The notes beneath the pieces are model-generated. The model was not told where the DNA came from. It ran no database searches and worked only from the letters and a program-made list of their open reading frames with translations. Positions 8,143 through 16,691 of a DNA stretch of 25,987 nucleotides are shown here, one piece after another. Origin of the DNA: Treponema sp. UBA3819 (lineage in GTDB: Bacteria; Spirochaetota; Spirochaetia; Treponematales; Treponemataceae). The stretch covers positions 1-25,987 of the forward strand of contig DFDV01000217.1 in assembly GCA_002369025.1 (NCBI GenBank). Direction: 5' to 3'. The number at the start of each line of letters is the position of its first letter. The stretch's first letter is position 1. The position numbers and the translations under genes were made by a program.

Positions 8143-8438
8143 CACTTAAAGAACGTTCCCTTCTTTTTACAGTCCTTACTTCAATCTGTAATATCGTGAT
8201 TACGCTCATCGTGGAAATTCTTCTGCTTGTAGCCCTCTTTATGCTTTTGCGTTCAGTTCCTTCGCTTTCAAGCAGTATGCCCGTTCAGATTATCATACCC
8301 TTTATTCTGATAGCCGGACTTTTTATCAGCCTGATGATTTTTGCCCGCTTTGCCGGCTGGGTTATCAAAACCTTCCATCTGGAAGATAAGATTGACGAAA
8401 AAATTGTAAACCGCTACTGTCCAAAAGATTCTCTCTAG
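8139..8438 (+). CDS. Small two-helix membrane protein, unknown
   Basis: 99 residues starting at the ATG that overlaps the lspA stop (GTGGCATGA), with AAGGAA 8 nt upstream as ribosome-binding site. Two long hydrophobic segments (about 9-38 and 48-72) are followed by a charged tail (FHLEDKIDEKIVNRY) that should face the cytoplasm. The tight coupling to lspA makes it a real gene and suggests a role linked to lipoprotein processing or the membrane. I do not recognise a family. Confidence 0.75.
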   Translation: MTLKERSLLFTVLTSICNIVITLIVEILLLVALFMLLRSVPSLSSSMPVQIIIPFILIAGLFISLMIFARFAGWVIKTFHLEDKIDEKIVNRYCPKDSL

Positions 8439-8500
8439 ATAATCAGAAAAGCATTACCAATTTTTCTATTTTTGAGTCGCCTGCCCGTCAGGATATAAAA

Positions 8501-8548
8501 AAACACCCTTGAATTGAACTTTTGTCCAAATCAGGGTGCATTTTATTG
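8501..8548. terminator. Bidirectional intrinsic terminator between the lspA operon and pta
   Basis: CACCCT(T)GA (8504-8512) pairs with TCAGGGTG (8531-8538) with one bulge and an 18-nt loop. The plus side continues with CATTTTATT; on the minus side the stem is followed by GTTTTTTTAT, serving the convergent pta gene. Confidence 0.75.
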
Positions 8549-8573
8549 TTCGGCTTTTAAGAAAGTCCTTTCA

Positions 8574-9599
8574 TTATGACTGCAATGCTGTTACTGCAAC
8601 AGTATCAATGATTTCGTCTACGTTACAGCCGCGGCTCAAGTCATTGAGCGGTTTTGCAAAGCCCTGACAGATGGGGCCGATTGCCTTCCAGCCACCCATA
8701 CGTGCAGCAATCTTGTAACCGATGTTACCGGCATTGATGTTGGGGAAGATGAAGGTGTTTGCATGTCCTGCAACAGAGCTGCCAGGAGCTTTGAGTTCGC
8801 CAACTTCGGGAGCAATTGCGGCGTCAAACTGGAATTCACCGTCCAGAGCCAGATCAGGAGCCTTTTCTTTTGCGATTGCAGTTGCGCGTACAACCTTGCC
8901 TACAGTGTCGCCGTCTTTGGGGTCTGCACCAGAGCCTTTGGTTGAGAAAGAAAGCATTGCAACTTTGGGTTCAATGCCTGCGATTGCTTTTGCAGTTCCA
9001 GCAGATGCAATGGCGATGTCTGCCAGCTGTTCTTCTGACGGGTTGATGTTGATTGCACAGTCACCAAAGACTGCGATGCCGTTGGGAAGATATTTGTTTG
9101 CACCTTCTGAAGTAACCATGATGAAACATGAAGAAACAGTGCTGCATCCGGGAGCAGTCTTGATAACCTGGAGTCCGGGGCGCAGTGTGTTTGCAGTTGA
9201 ATGGCATGCACCAGAAACAAAACCGTCTGCATCGCCTGCTTTCAGAATCAGAGCGCCGTACATGGTGTAGTCTTTGAGAGCGGCTGCTTTTGCGGCAGCA
9301 ACATCTGCATATTCAGGAAGACCAGTTTTTTTATTGATTTTTCCTTCGCGTGCCTTGTAGAGAATTTCTGCATACTTGTCTGCATTTGCATCCTTGCTCG
9401 GATCAAGAATGTCTACGCCGGTCATGTCAAAGCCGAGTTTTTTAATGTCAACTTCATTGCCCAGAAGGGTGATTTTTGCGATGCCTTCTTTTACGATGAG
9501 AGAAGCGGCTTCTACAACACGCTTGTCTTCGCCTTCACAAAGAACGATTCTTTTGCCGGCTGCTTTTGCCTTGGCACGGAGTTCTTTTACAAAGTCCAT
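8574..9599 (-). CDS. pta: Pta, phosphate acetyltransferase
   Basis: 341 residues, the usual size of the short single-domain enzyme without the N-terminal regulatory DRTGG part. Conserved pieces are KRIVLCEGEDKRVVEA at the start, DGFVSGACHSTANTLRPGLQVI in the middle, SFSTKGSGADP, ELQFDAA-like GEFQFDAAIAPEV, and near the end FIFPNINAGNIGYKIAARMGG with the CoA/phosphate site. It converts acetyl-CoA and phosphate to acetyl phosphate, which with acetate kinase gives ATP in a fermentative anaerobe. A good ribosome-binding site, AGAGGTAA, precedes the ATG. The large unknown gene lies 79 nt upstream on the same strand. Confidence 0.95.
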   Translation of the reverse strand: MDFVKELRAKAKAAGKRIVLCEGEDKRVVEAASLIVKEGIAKITLLGNEVDIKKLGFDMTGVDILDPSKDANADKYAEILYKAREGKINKKTGLPEYADVAAAKAAALKDYTMYGALILKAGDADGFVSGACHSTANTLRPGLQVIKTAPGCSTVSSCFIMVTSEGANKYLPNGIAVFGDCAININPSEEQLADIAIASAGTAKAIAGIEPKVAMLSFSTKGSGADPKDGDTVGKVVRATAIAKEKAPDLALDGEFQFDAAIAPEVGELKAPGSSVAGHANTFIFPNINAGNIGYKIAARMGGWKAIGPICQGFAKPLNDLSRGCNVDEIIDTVAVTALQS

Positions 9600-9678
9600 A
9601 GATTACCTCTAAAATATATAATTTTCTGTCAGGAAATCCCGGCAGATTATGTACACATTTGCCCCGCGGGGAAACTTA

Positions 9679-11382
9679 TCAATATCCGTCACTCATGGCA
9701 CGGTTCAGGTCGCGCTGGTAGAGTTCTGCGTAAACCATACTGCGCTTTTTCAGGTCTTCTTTCTTTTCCTGCGCAAATGGAACATAACGCCAGAAGATTG
9801 CCCGAAGTTTCTTATCCATTACCTGAGTGCCGTTTGCCTCTTTTGTCATCCAGAGCACGTAATCAGAAATGAAGTAGGCCTTGAGGTCTCCTTTTAATTT
9901 CTGGTCTTCTATCCACTGATAATACTGACCGGTCAGACCTTCTTCCATCCAGTAGTATGATGCCTTTTCTTTTGCTACCTGCCAGCGCAAATCAGCAACA
10001 GCCATCAGCAGGGCGATTTTAAGGTCACGCGGATACATGGGGATAACAATTCGTCCGCGGCTGGTGACACGATTGTAGCGGTCAAAAGGTTCCCAGCATA
10101 CGCCAAAGTCACCGTAGGTCGGAACCAGAATGACATAGGGAACAATGCGGTTGTTGGTCTGACGGTGTACGCGCACGTAGGCACCTGGGTCAAGGGATTC
10201 AATCCAAGCAAGCGTATTTATGACATTTTCGCGGAAGCCTGTGCCCTGAGGGGTTGCATGGTAGAATTCGCGGGTAAATACGGGGAACTGATTTCCCTGA
10301 CGGCCGATTGTCATTTTTGCCATTTGGCGCACGGTATTCATTTCGGTCATCAAATCGCTGTGGCTTACTTCGATGTCTTCGGGCACATCGGTCATTTTTG
10401 CAGAAAGAGAATTTTCAATAGCCTTGGCTTCTTCAACTTCTTTGAGGTAGTTTGACAGTTCGCGGTCATTTTTTTGGAGCGCACGCAGTTTTTCCTGAAT
10501 GTCTACAAACATTTTTTTCTGACCTTCGCTGTAAGGCATTTTGTGGGGCTCCATGCCCATACAGACAGGATGTTCGCACAGGGCTTCGATACGGTTGCGC
10601 AGTTCAAGTTCCAGCATGTTGCGTTCGGCTTCTTTTGAATTCAAGAGGTTTTCCGCGTTCTGCAACTTGCCGTCATTTTTTCCCTTTAACTGACGCAGAT
10701 GCTGCTGGTCTGCGGCACCGCCGTTTGCATTGGCTGCCTTTTTGGGACGGCTTTCATCCGTGGCAGACAAAGAAATATGTCCGGTACCGATTTCCTTAAA
10801 CCATTCGTCCAGATAATACACAGGTTCGCCCGTTTCATTTTTGAGGAATGCAGATGCAAAGGTCTGTTTTTGTTCAGGCGTAAAAAGGGAAGGAAGCACA
10901 ACACCGTAGCGAAGCAGCATTTTTTTAGGCATGGGTGTGCCGGGATTTGTCATTTTTGGCGCAATGGTGCGGACTAATTCCCAGTATGCCGTTACCAGCT
11001 GCTGACGATAAACAGTGCGGTCTTTTGGATCCTGGCATACAAGATATTTTGAAAGAACCTGATGGACGCGCTGTGCCGGTTCACCTTCGCCGGTAAGGGC
11101 TGTTTTGTAATATGTTTTGTCGTCAAAATAATGATGAGGTTCGTCTGAAAAAAGTTTTTCGATTTTCTTAAACTGAGTGACGCTTAAATCAACCTTGGGT
11201 ACTTCACTTGGAGATTCATTTCCCCGGCCGGATTCCGCTTTGAATGATGAACCGCCGGAAGCAGAGCCAATGATGTCATCAAGTTCGCTGTCGCCGTAAT
11301 CTGAGTCCGAACCAGCAGGTGTTGAAGCAGCAGCTTCTGCCAGAAGAGCCGCAATGGTTGGGTCTAATTCTGAATCACTCAT
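9679..11382 (-). CDS. Large cytoplasmic protein of unknown function, next to pta
   Basis: 567 residues, no signal peptide and no membrane segment. An acidic, Ser/Gly/Asp-rich low-complexity N-terminus (about 1-65) leads to a helical domain (70-210). A spacer with a coiled-coil-like stretch follows (about 230-345, rich in Glu/Lys/Leu: LLNSKEAERNMLELELRNRI, KNDRELSNYLKEVEEA). The C-terminal domain is Trp/Tyr/Arg-rich (about 370-567: CWEPFDRYNRVTSRGRIVIP, ASYYWMEEGLTGQYYQW). It begins after GGAG and has an extended -10 promoter. I do not recognise a family and it may be restricted to spirochaetes. Its length and even codon use argue that it is real. Confidence 0.8.
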   Translation of the reverse strand: MSDSELDPTIAALLAEAAASTPAGSDSDYGDSELDDIIGSASGGSSFKAESGRGNESPSEVPKVDLSVTQFKKIEKLFSDEPHHYFDDKTYYKTALTGEGEPAQRVHQVLSKYLVCQDPKDRTVYRQQLVTAYWELVRTIAPKMTNPGTPMPKKMLLRYGVVLPSLFTPEQKQTFASAFLKNETGEPVYYLDEWFKEIGTGHISLSATDESRPKKAANANGGAADQQHLRQLKGKNDGKLQNAENLLNSKEAERNMLELELRNRIEALCEHPVCMGMEPHKMPYSEGQKKMFVDIQEKLRALQKNDRELSNYLKEVEEAKAIENSLSAKMTDVPEDIEVSHSDLMTEMNTVRQMAKMTIGRQGNQFPVFTREFYHATPQGTGFRENVINTLAWIESLDPGAYVRVHRQTNNRIVPYVILVPTYGDFGVCWEPFDRYNRVTSRGRIVIPMYPRDLKIALLMAVADLRWQVAKEKASYYWMEEGLTGQYYQWIEDQKLKGDLKAYFISDYVLWMTKEANGTQVMDKKLRAIFWRYVPFAQEKKEDLKKRSMVYAELYQRDLNRAMSDGY

Positions 11383-11415
11383 TCACTACTCCAAAGATAT
11401 ACAAAACGTAGAAAC

Positions 11416-11424
11416 ATTATAGCA
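11416..11424 (-). promoter_or_regulatory. Extended -10 promoter for the 567-residue protein gene
   Basis: On the minus strand TGC-TATAAT (TATAAT = 11416-11421) forms a perfect -10 with the TG extension; the -35 side (ACAAAT) is poor. The start would lie near 11409, giving a leader of about 27 nt that includes GGAG before the ATG. Confidence 0.6.
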
Positions 11425-11448
11425 CATTTTTTTAGAAATTTGTAGATG

Positions 11449-12522
11449 TTACTGTGTAAATTCTGATGAATGCAGGCTGATTTCACCGCTCTGCAGATTT
11501 TTCCTGCTTCCGTCAGAAAGTTCTACCACAAGACTTGCATCATCGGCAATATCCAGAACTGTTGCTTGATAGACATCTCCCTCTAAGCCTGCCGCAGGAT
11601 TTATGGTGACTTTTTTTCCGATAAGGAATGAGCGTGAACGGTATTCAGACAGGCAGGAAGAGATGATTTCCTGATTGTCATTTTCCCATGCGTCATAAAA
11701 GCGGAGCAGATGGGCGGCAACGTGTGCAACTACATCATTCCGGCTTATGGAAGCGGCTTTTTCCTTGTCTGGAGCGGCCTGGCAGATAGATGTGGCAATT
11801 TGAGCGAGCTGACCGGTAAAGCCCATGTCTCGTACATTTATGCCTATACCTACATTCGCCGCTTCAATTCGTCCTGTTTCAAAATTGGCAAGGCCTTCGG
11901 TGAGTATGCCACAGATTTTTTTTCCGTCCAGAAAGACATCGTTTACCCATTTGATTTGCGCACGGGTGCCAAAAAGTTCATCAGTGGCACGGGCTACAGC
12001 AACAGCGGCGGCCGCGGTCAAAAGTGCGGGATTGGTAACGCCATTCTTAGGCGCATAGATAAGCGTAAAGTAAATGCCGCTGTTCGCAGGCGAAGCAAAG
12101 GGGCGCCCCATGCGTCCGCGGCCGGCAGTCTGTTTTCCTGCGACAATCAGTGAGCGGTGAAGTTTTTCTCCATCGGCAGTAAGTGTGCCGGCCGCTGTCC
12201 GGAATGCCGTTACTGATGCGCAGCGCCGCTTTGATTCGGACAGGGTGGAGTCAATTTCTGAAAACGCGCTCACAGCACCCGCGGAAACTCCCAGTTCTGC
12301 AATTTTTTCTGCGATATATGTGCTGCTGATGGGGTCAGCAGAAGCAGTGAGCTTGTAGCCGCGGTTTGAGACGGCCTCAATATTATGGCCTTCTGCCTGC
12401 AAGGATTTGATGGCCTTCCAGACTGATGTGCGCGATACTGCACAGGTTTGAGCCAGGTCTTCGCCGGAGACAAAATCAGGAGATGCTTGAAGGGCTGCCA
12501 GTACGGCTTGTCTGGTGGTCAT
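11449..12522 (-). CDS. birA: BirA, biotin-protein ligase with N-terminal winged-helix repressor domain
   Basis: 357 residues. Residues 1-58 are the DNA-binding winged helix (VSGEDLAQTCAVSRTSVWKAIKSL, ending SNRGYKL). The catalytic part has the biotinyl-AMP loop GKQTAGRGRMGRP at about 134-146 and KWVNDVFLDGKKICGILTE near 200; an SH3-like C-terminal domain follows. It activates biotin with ATP and attaches it to biotin-dependent carboxylases, and can act as a biotin-sensing repressor. About 20-30 extra residues lie between the SEIDSTLSE strand and the GRGR loop compared with the usual form. Its ATG overlaps the TGA of the upstream glycosidase gene by 4 nt. Confidence 0.92.
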   Translation of the reverse strand: MTTRQAVLAALQASPDFVSGEDLAQTCAVSRTSVWKAIKSLQAEGHNIEAVSNRGYKLTASADPISSTYIAEKIAELGVSAGAVSAFSEIDSTLSESKRRCASVTAFRTAAGTLTADGEKLHRSLIVAGKQTAGRGRMGRPFASPANSGIYFTLIYAPKNGVTNPALLTAAAAVAVARATDELFGTRAQIKWVNDVFLDGKKICGILTEGLANFETGRIEAANVGIGINVRDMGFTGQLAQIATSICQAAPDKEKAASISRNDVVAHVAAHLLRFYDAWENDNQEIISSCLSEYRSRSFLIGKKVTINPAAGLEGDVYQATVLDIADDASLVVELSDGSRKNLQSGEISLHSSEFTQ

Positions 12523-14264
12523 TTGAGGGGAAGAATTCCTTGCGCTTCAAATTCGCCGTTAAGGACGGCGAACAATGCTTTAAAAGTATAGGGCGAATAG
12601 CTGTAGCCAAAAAGAATGGAATCTGCCCAGGTAAAGTTCATCACGGGAACGGGGCTCAGAACAGACAGAATGATGACGCGCTTACCAGTTTTTGCCAGAC
12701 GCGCCGCCACAGATGCATTGCGTTCATTTGCCGTACAGATGATAATCGTGTCGTAACTGAGGGCCATTCTTTCGATATTGTTGCCCATCCAGTCTGCCTG
12801 AATGGGGCCCATCTCGTAGTCATATTTGAATTCCGCTGTTTTTCCATCTAAAGAAAAACGGTCGTAAAGGCGGTGTGCCTCTGCAAAAAAGGCGGGGAAA
12901 TCTTTTGGACCTGCCAGAAGAATGCGTTCACCCTGCCGGGGACGATAGGGAACCGCACCTTTTTTGTGCATGGTGATGGAACGGCATGCCTGAGTCAGGA
13001 AGAATTGCTGTCCTTCGCGGTCGGGGATGTGCTGACTGATTGTATTTACATCGGGGTAGAGGGGAGCCGCATTTCCGCTCTTAAAGTATTTGAGTTTATA
13101 GAGGATAACCCGGCGGGCTGCTTTTTGCACTGTCTGCTTAAAGAAAGTACTGCGGCTCATTTCACCCAAATTGAGGGTCCACAAATTTTCATCCAGTTTT
13201 GCCGTTGTTGATGAAATGACGATATCGTTTCCTGCTTCAATTGCCAGCTTAAATGCGTTGGACAGACTGCCCGCATACATGGTGGCTCCGTTCATCATCA
13301 TATCGTCGGTAATAATCAGACCTTCGTAGTGAAGCTGATTGCGCAGAATATCCGTGAGGAATGTTTTTGAAAGGGAGGCCGGTTCACCATTTGCGATAAT
13401 TTTAGGAAAGCCCAGGTGACCGCTCATAATGGCCGGAACTTTTTCTGCGATGAGGTATTTGAATGGAATAAGTTCACGATTTTCCAGCGTGTTGAAGTCT
13501 ACATTGATTTGCGGCAGGTTTCCGTGAGAGTCCAGGCTGGTGTCGCCATGGCCGGGAAAATGTTTTGCCGTTGGAATGACGCCCGCCGCAATGGAACCTG
13601 CCACAAAGGCGGCTCCCAGTTCACCAACATATTCGGCATCTTCACCAAAAGAACGCGGTCCGATAACTGATGAATTGTGGTTTGTATACAAATCAACCGT
13701 GGGCGCAAAATTCATATTGATTCCCAGTGCCTTGATTTCGCGATTGATGTAGAATCCGGAATAATATGCGTCCACAGGATAGCCGGATGCACCTATAGCC
13801 ATGTTGCCCGGAGTCATCGCCGTTTCACCCTTTACATGACGAATCCATCCGCCTTCCTGATCTGTAGCGACAAAGAGTGGAATGCGCAGGCGACGGTTCT
13901 GGGATTTTTGCTGCAGGGCTGTAACCGATTTTGCAACCTGTACCAGATCTTCAGTATTCCAGCCGAAAACCTTTACACTGCCCAGACCACGATTAAGAAC
14001 CCACTGGTTTAAAAGTTCACTCGGTTCTGCACCCGCCCATCCGAACATGAGAATCTGGGAAAGCAGTTCTGCATCTGTCATCCTGCTCACCAGAAAATCT
14101 GCAAGTTCTTCAGCCGGATAATCACTCCAGAAATCAGCATTTTCCGGAATTGCTTTTTGAGCAGATAAGGATGCCGTGGTTAAGGAAAAAATGATTCCGG
14201 AGCAGAGGACAAAATGACTGCCTGCGGAAAAAAATCGCTTTGCTGCCGTTAAAAGACCTTTCAC
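12519..14264 (-). CDS. Exported family 3 glycoside hydrolase, NagZ-type beta-N-acetylhexosaminidase
   Basis: 581 residues. An N-terminal signal peptide is visible: Lys/Arg, then a hydrophobic stretch at about 18-30, with a likely cut after ASLSA. The catalytic barrel contains ATDQEGGWIRHV, KHFPGHGDTSLDSHGNLP (the His-Asp acid/base loop typical of NagZ) and LIITDDMMMNGA with the nucleophile aspartate. It should remove N-acetylglucosamine from muropeptides or chitin-like sugars outside the cytoplasm. At 581 residues it is much longer than cytosolic NagZ (about 340), because of a C-terminal alpha/beta domain from about 410. It starts with GTG overlapping the trxB stop (GTGA). Confidence 0.88.
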   Translation of the reverse strand: MKGLLTAAKRFFSAGSHFVLCSGIIFSLTTASLSAQKAIPENADFWSDYPAEELADFLVSRMTDAELLSQILMFGWAGAEPSELLNQWVLNRGLGSVKVFGWNTEDLVQVAKSVTALQQKSQNRRLRIPLFVATDQEGGWIRHVKGETAMTPGNMAIGASGYPVDAYYSGFYINREIKALGINMNFAPTVDLYTNHNSSVIGPRSFGEDAEYVGELGAAFVAGSIAAGVIPTAKHFPGHGDTSLDSHGNLPQINVDFNTLENRELIPFKYLIAEKVPAIMSGHLGFPKIIANGEPASLSKTFLTDILRNQLHYEGLIITDDMMMNGATMYAGSLSNAFKLAIEAGNDIVISSTTAKLDENLWTLNLGEMSRSTFFKQTVQKAARRVILYKLKYFKSGNAAPLYPDVNTISQHIPDREGQQFFLTQACRSITMHKKGAVPYRPRQGERILLAGPKDFPAFFAEAHRLYDRFSLDGKTAEFKYDYEMGPIQADWMGNNIERMALSYDTIIICTANERNASVAARLAKTGKRVIILSVLSPVPVMNFTWADSILFGYSYSPYTFKALFAVLNGEFEAQGILPLK

Positions 14265-15238
14265 TTTGTTGCTCCCGTTTGTGTGGCTGCCCCTGCCTGT
14301 AATGTCATTTTTGTCTTGAGGGTGTTTACATATTCATGTGCCTGATGCGCCGCAATTGCCCCGTCGCTTGATGCAGTGATAATCTGGCGGAAAGGTTTTG
14401 CCCGCACGTCACCGGCAGCATACATCCCAGGCACTGGCGTTTCCATCTTGTAGTTTGTAATCAGATAGCCGCTTTCGTCTTTGGGCAGCATAGACACCAG
14501 ATCCGTGCGGGGATTCATGCCGATAAAAATAAAGACTGCGTCTGTGGGAAGTTCAACTTCTTCATTGGTTTCCACATTTGACAGAACGACAGATTCAACC
14601 TTGTCTTTTCCGTTGATTTTTTTGACGACAGAATTGTAGCGCACCGTAATGTTAGGGTGAGCAAGAATTTTTTCCGCCACCGCCTTTTGGGCACGAAGCT
14701 GTTTGCGGCGGTGAATGAGGGTAACCGAATTGGAAAGCGTTGCAAGATAAAATGCTTCCGAGCAGGCACTGTCTCCGCCGCCGACAACCATAATTTTTTT
14801 GCCCTTAAAAAATGGACCGTCACAGGTGGCGCAATAGGAAACGCCTTTTCCCAGCAGCTTCTTTTCGCCGTCCACACCAAGAGCACGATGCTGGGCTCCG
14901 GTTGCAATCAAAATGGCATAGGACTTCAATTCTCCGTCCAGCGTGCGTACAACAAACTGCTGACCGATTTTATCGATGGAACTGACTTTAGAGTGAATGA
15001 TTTTTGCGCCAAAACTTTTGGCCTGCTTTTCCATGTTTTTGATGAAGTCGCGTCCCGGAACCGGTGGAAAAACACCCGGATAATTTTCCAGCGTAAAGAT
15101 ATTCAGTGCCTGGCCACCTGCGTCAGAAAGGTCAATTACCATAGTGTCCAGACCTGACCGCGCACCATACTGAGCCGCCGTCAATCCAGCCGCCCCCGCA
15201 CCAATAACAATAAAATCAAAGTCAGTCTCTTTGAGCAT
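14261..15238 (-). CDS. trxB: TrxB, thioredoxin-disulfide reductase
   Basis: 325 residues. The FAD-binding GAGAAGLTAAQYGARSG is at about 13-29 and GGQALNIFTLENYPG follows. The redox pair Cys-Ala-Thr-Cys sits in GVSYCATCDGPFF at about 133-145, then the NADPH-binding VVGGGDSACSEA with the HRR motif, and the C-terminal FAD site MYAAGDVRAKPFRQIITASSDGA. It uses NADPH to reduce thioredoxin. A short Thr/Ala-rich tail after EYVNTLK is unusual but small. It is the first gene of a three-gene unit with the NagZ-type hydrolase and birA, all joined by 4-nt overlaps. The ATG lies 5 nt after a perfect TATAAT and no Shine-Dalgarno sequence is seen. Confidence 0.95.
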   Translation of the reverse strand: MLKETDFDFIVIGAGAAGLTAAQYGARSGLDTMVIDLSDAGGQALNIFTLENYPGVFPPVPGRDFIKNMEKQAKSFGAKIIHSKVSSIDKIGQQFVVRTLDGELKSYAILIATGAQHRALGVDGEKKLLGKGVSYCATCDGPFFKGKKIMVVGGGDSACSEAFYLATLSNSVTLIHRRKQLRAQKAVAEKILAHPNITVRYNSVVKKINGKDKVESVVLSNVETNEEVELPTDAVFIFIGMNPRTDLVSMLPKDESGYLITNYKMETPVPGMYAAGDVRAKPFRQIITASSDGAIAAHQAHEYVNTLKTKMTLQAGAATQTGATK

Positions 15239-15243
15239 AGCCT

Positions 15244-15252
15244 ATTATAGCA
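15244..15252 (-). promoter_or_regulatory. Extended -10 promoter for trxB
   Basis: Minus strand TGC-TATAAT (hexamer 15244-15249), followed by AGGCT and then the ATG. The start of transcription would fall at or next to the start codon, implying a leaderless message. The -35 position (TAGCAC) is weak and lies inside the 15-bp block shared with 17686-17700. Confidence 0.6.
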
Positions 15253-15268
15253 GAAAAGGGGCGGGTGT

Positions 15269-15281
15269 GCTATTGCCTTGA
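15269..15281. repeat. Left copy of a 14-15 bp block shared with 17686-17700
   Basis: TGTGCTATTGCCTTG occurs here (about 15266-15280) and again at about 17686-17700. In both places AGAAAAG lies 7-8 nt to the left, with a G/C-rich block between. The pair brackets the DAACS and TSUP genes. Confidence 0.55.
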
Positions 15282-15405
15282 GGAGCCTAAAACTGATTCA
15301 AAGAATAAGTGGATTTGCCATCCTTCAATTTATACTATCTCGCTGCGTAGGTTTGCGGGGAATTATATTTTACTGCTTACCGATTGATTTTTTTGTAAAA
15401 AAAAA

Positions 15406-15433
15406 TTGTGCTTAGAATAAAAGCATGTATAAT
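15406..15433 (+). promoter_or_regulatory. Promoter for the DAACS symporter gene
   Basis: TTGTGC (15406-15411), 16-nt spacer, perfect TATAAT (15428-15433) preceded by TG. The ATG at 15441 comes 7 nt later, with no Shine-Dalgarno sequence. The rest of the 15250-15405 gap shows nothing else I can name. Confidence 0.65.
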
Positions 15434-15440
15434 ATTTATT

Positions 15441-16691
15441 ATGGATACAATTAAGACAGCTAACAAAAAAAAGGTCTCATTAGCAGCACAGATTTTTATA
15501 GCTCTGGTGCTGGCTTTGATTACTGGTTTGCTTATGCAAAAAATTCCTGATGCAGCTAATACCTACATCAAGCCTTTCGGGACGATTTTCTTAAATCTTG
15601 TCAAATTCATCGTAGGGCCGATTGTACTCTTCTCGATTATGGCAGGTATCGTCTCTATGAGGGATTTAAGGAAACTTGGAGCCATAGGCGGTACAACTTT
15701 GGTCTACTATTTCTGTACCACAGCAGTTGCCGTTTCCATTGGCCTTGCAGTCGCCTCGCTCTTTAAAGGTTTTTTTCCGGCTCTTTCTACGGCAAGCCTT
15801 ACCTATACCCCGCCACAGTCTGCTTCCGCTCTTGATGTGCTGGTAAACATTTTCCCCTCGAACTTCCTTGTTCCAATTAGCAGTGCGAATATGCTTCAGG
15901 TGATTGTCATGGCTGTTCTTATAGGCTTTGCAGTCATCCTGCTTGGCGATAAAGCGGAAGCGGCAATTGGCACGATAAACCGCTGGAATGACATTTTCAT
16001 GAAATGTATGGAAATGATTCTTAAACTTTCTCCTGTTGGCGTGTTCTGTCTCTTGGCTCCTGTCATTGCGACAAACGGAACTGCCGTTATCGGCTCTCTG
16101 GCTAAGGTCTTGTTGTGCGCTTACATTTGCTACATCCTTCATGCAATTATCGTGTATTCACTTACTGTGTCTACGCTGGGAGGTGTCTCTCCGATTCGTT
16201 TCTTTAAGGAAATGGCACCGGCAATTACTTTTGCCTTCTCAAGCGCTTCGTCAGTGGGAACATTGCCTCTTAACATGGAGTGTACTAGAAAGCTTGGTGT
16301 TTCAAAGGAAGTATCTTCCTTTGTTCTTCCCTTGGGTGCAACAATAAATATGGACGGAACGGCAATTTATCAGGGAGTCTGTGCAATTTTTATCGCGGCT
16401 TGTTATGGCATTGACTTAACTTTTGCCCAGATGGTTTCCATTGTTCTGACGGCAACGCTTGCTTCAATAGGTACTGCAGGTGTTCCAGGTGCTGGTATGG
16501 TCATGCTTGCTATGGTATTAACTTCGGTGGGGCTTCCTGTAGACGGCATAGCCCTTGTCGCAGGGGTCGACCGTATTTTTGATATGGGGCGTACTACCCT
16601 TAACATTACCGGCGATGCTTCCTGCACTGTTATTGTTTCGAATCTTCTTAAAAAGCGGGAAGCAAAACTGACTCTTAAAAACCAACAATAA
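15441..16691 (+). CDS. Dicarboxylate/amino acid:cation symporter (DAACS, GltP family)
   Basis: 416 residues from the ATG at 15441, which follows a perfect -10 box; a GTG at 15408 would add 11 residues and lies inside the promoter. About eight membrane helices with the two re-entrant loops of the fold. Hallmarks are FAFSSASSVGTLPLNME (serine-rich HP1), LPLGATINMDGTAIYQG (helix 7, with the NMDG cation site), ASIGTAGVPGAG (HP2), and DRIFDMGRTTLNITGDA (helix 8, with the substrate-binding Asp/Arg/Asn region). It imports glutamate, aspartate or C4-dicarboxylates with Na+ or H+. The 3' end overlaps the convergent TSUP gene by 17 nt. Exact substrate is unknown. Confidence 0.92.
   Translation: MDTIKTANKKKVSLAAQIFIALVLALITGLLMQKIPDAANTYIKPFGTIFLNLVKFIVGPIVLFSIMAGIVSMRDLRKLGAIGGTTLVYYFCTTAVAVSIGLAVASLFKGFFPALSTASLTYTPPQSASALDVLVNIFPSNFLVPISSANMLQVIVMAVLIGFAVILLGDKAEAAIGTINRWNDIFMKCMEMILKLSPVGVFCLLAPVIATNGTAVIGSLAKVLLCAYICYILHAIIVYSLTVSTLGGVSPIRFFKEMAPAITFAFSSASSVGTLPLNMECTRKLGVSKEVSSFVLPLGATINMDGTAIYQGVCAIFIAACYGIDLTFAQMVSIVLTATLASIGTAGVPGAGMVMLAMVLTSVGLPVDGIALVAGVDRIFDMGRTTLNITGDASCTVIVSNLLKKREAKLTLKNQQ

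Noticed and set aside
9201..9872. 223-codon plus-strand frame
   Set aside because: It is antisense to pta and to the end of the 567-residue protein; Cys/Phe-rich shadow composition.
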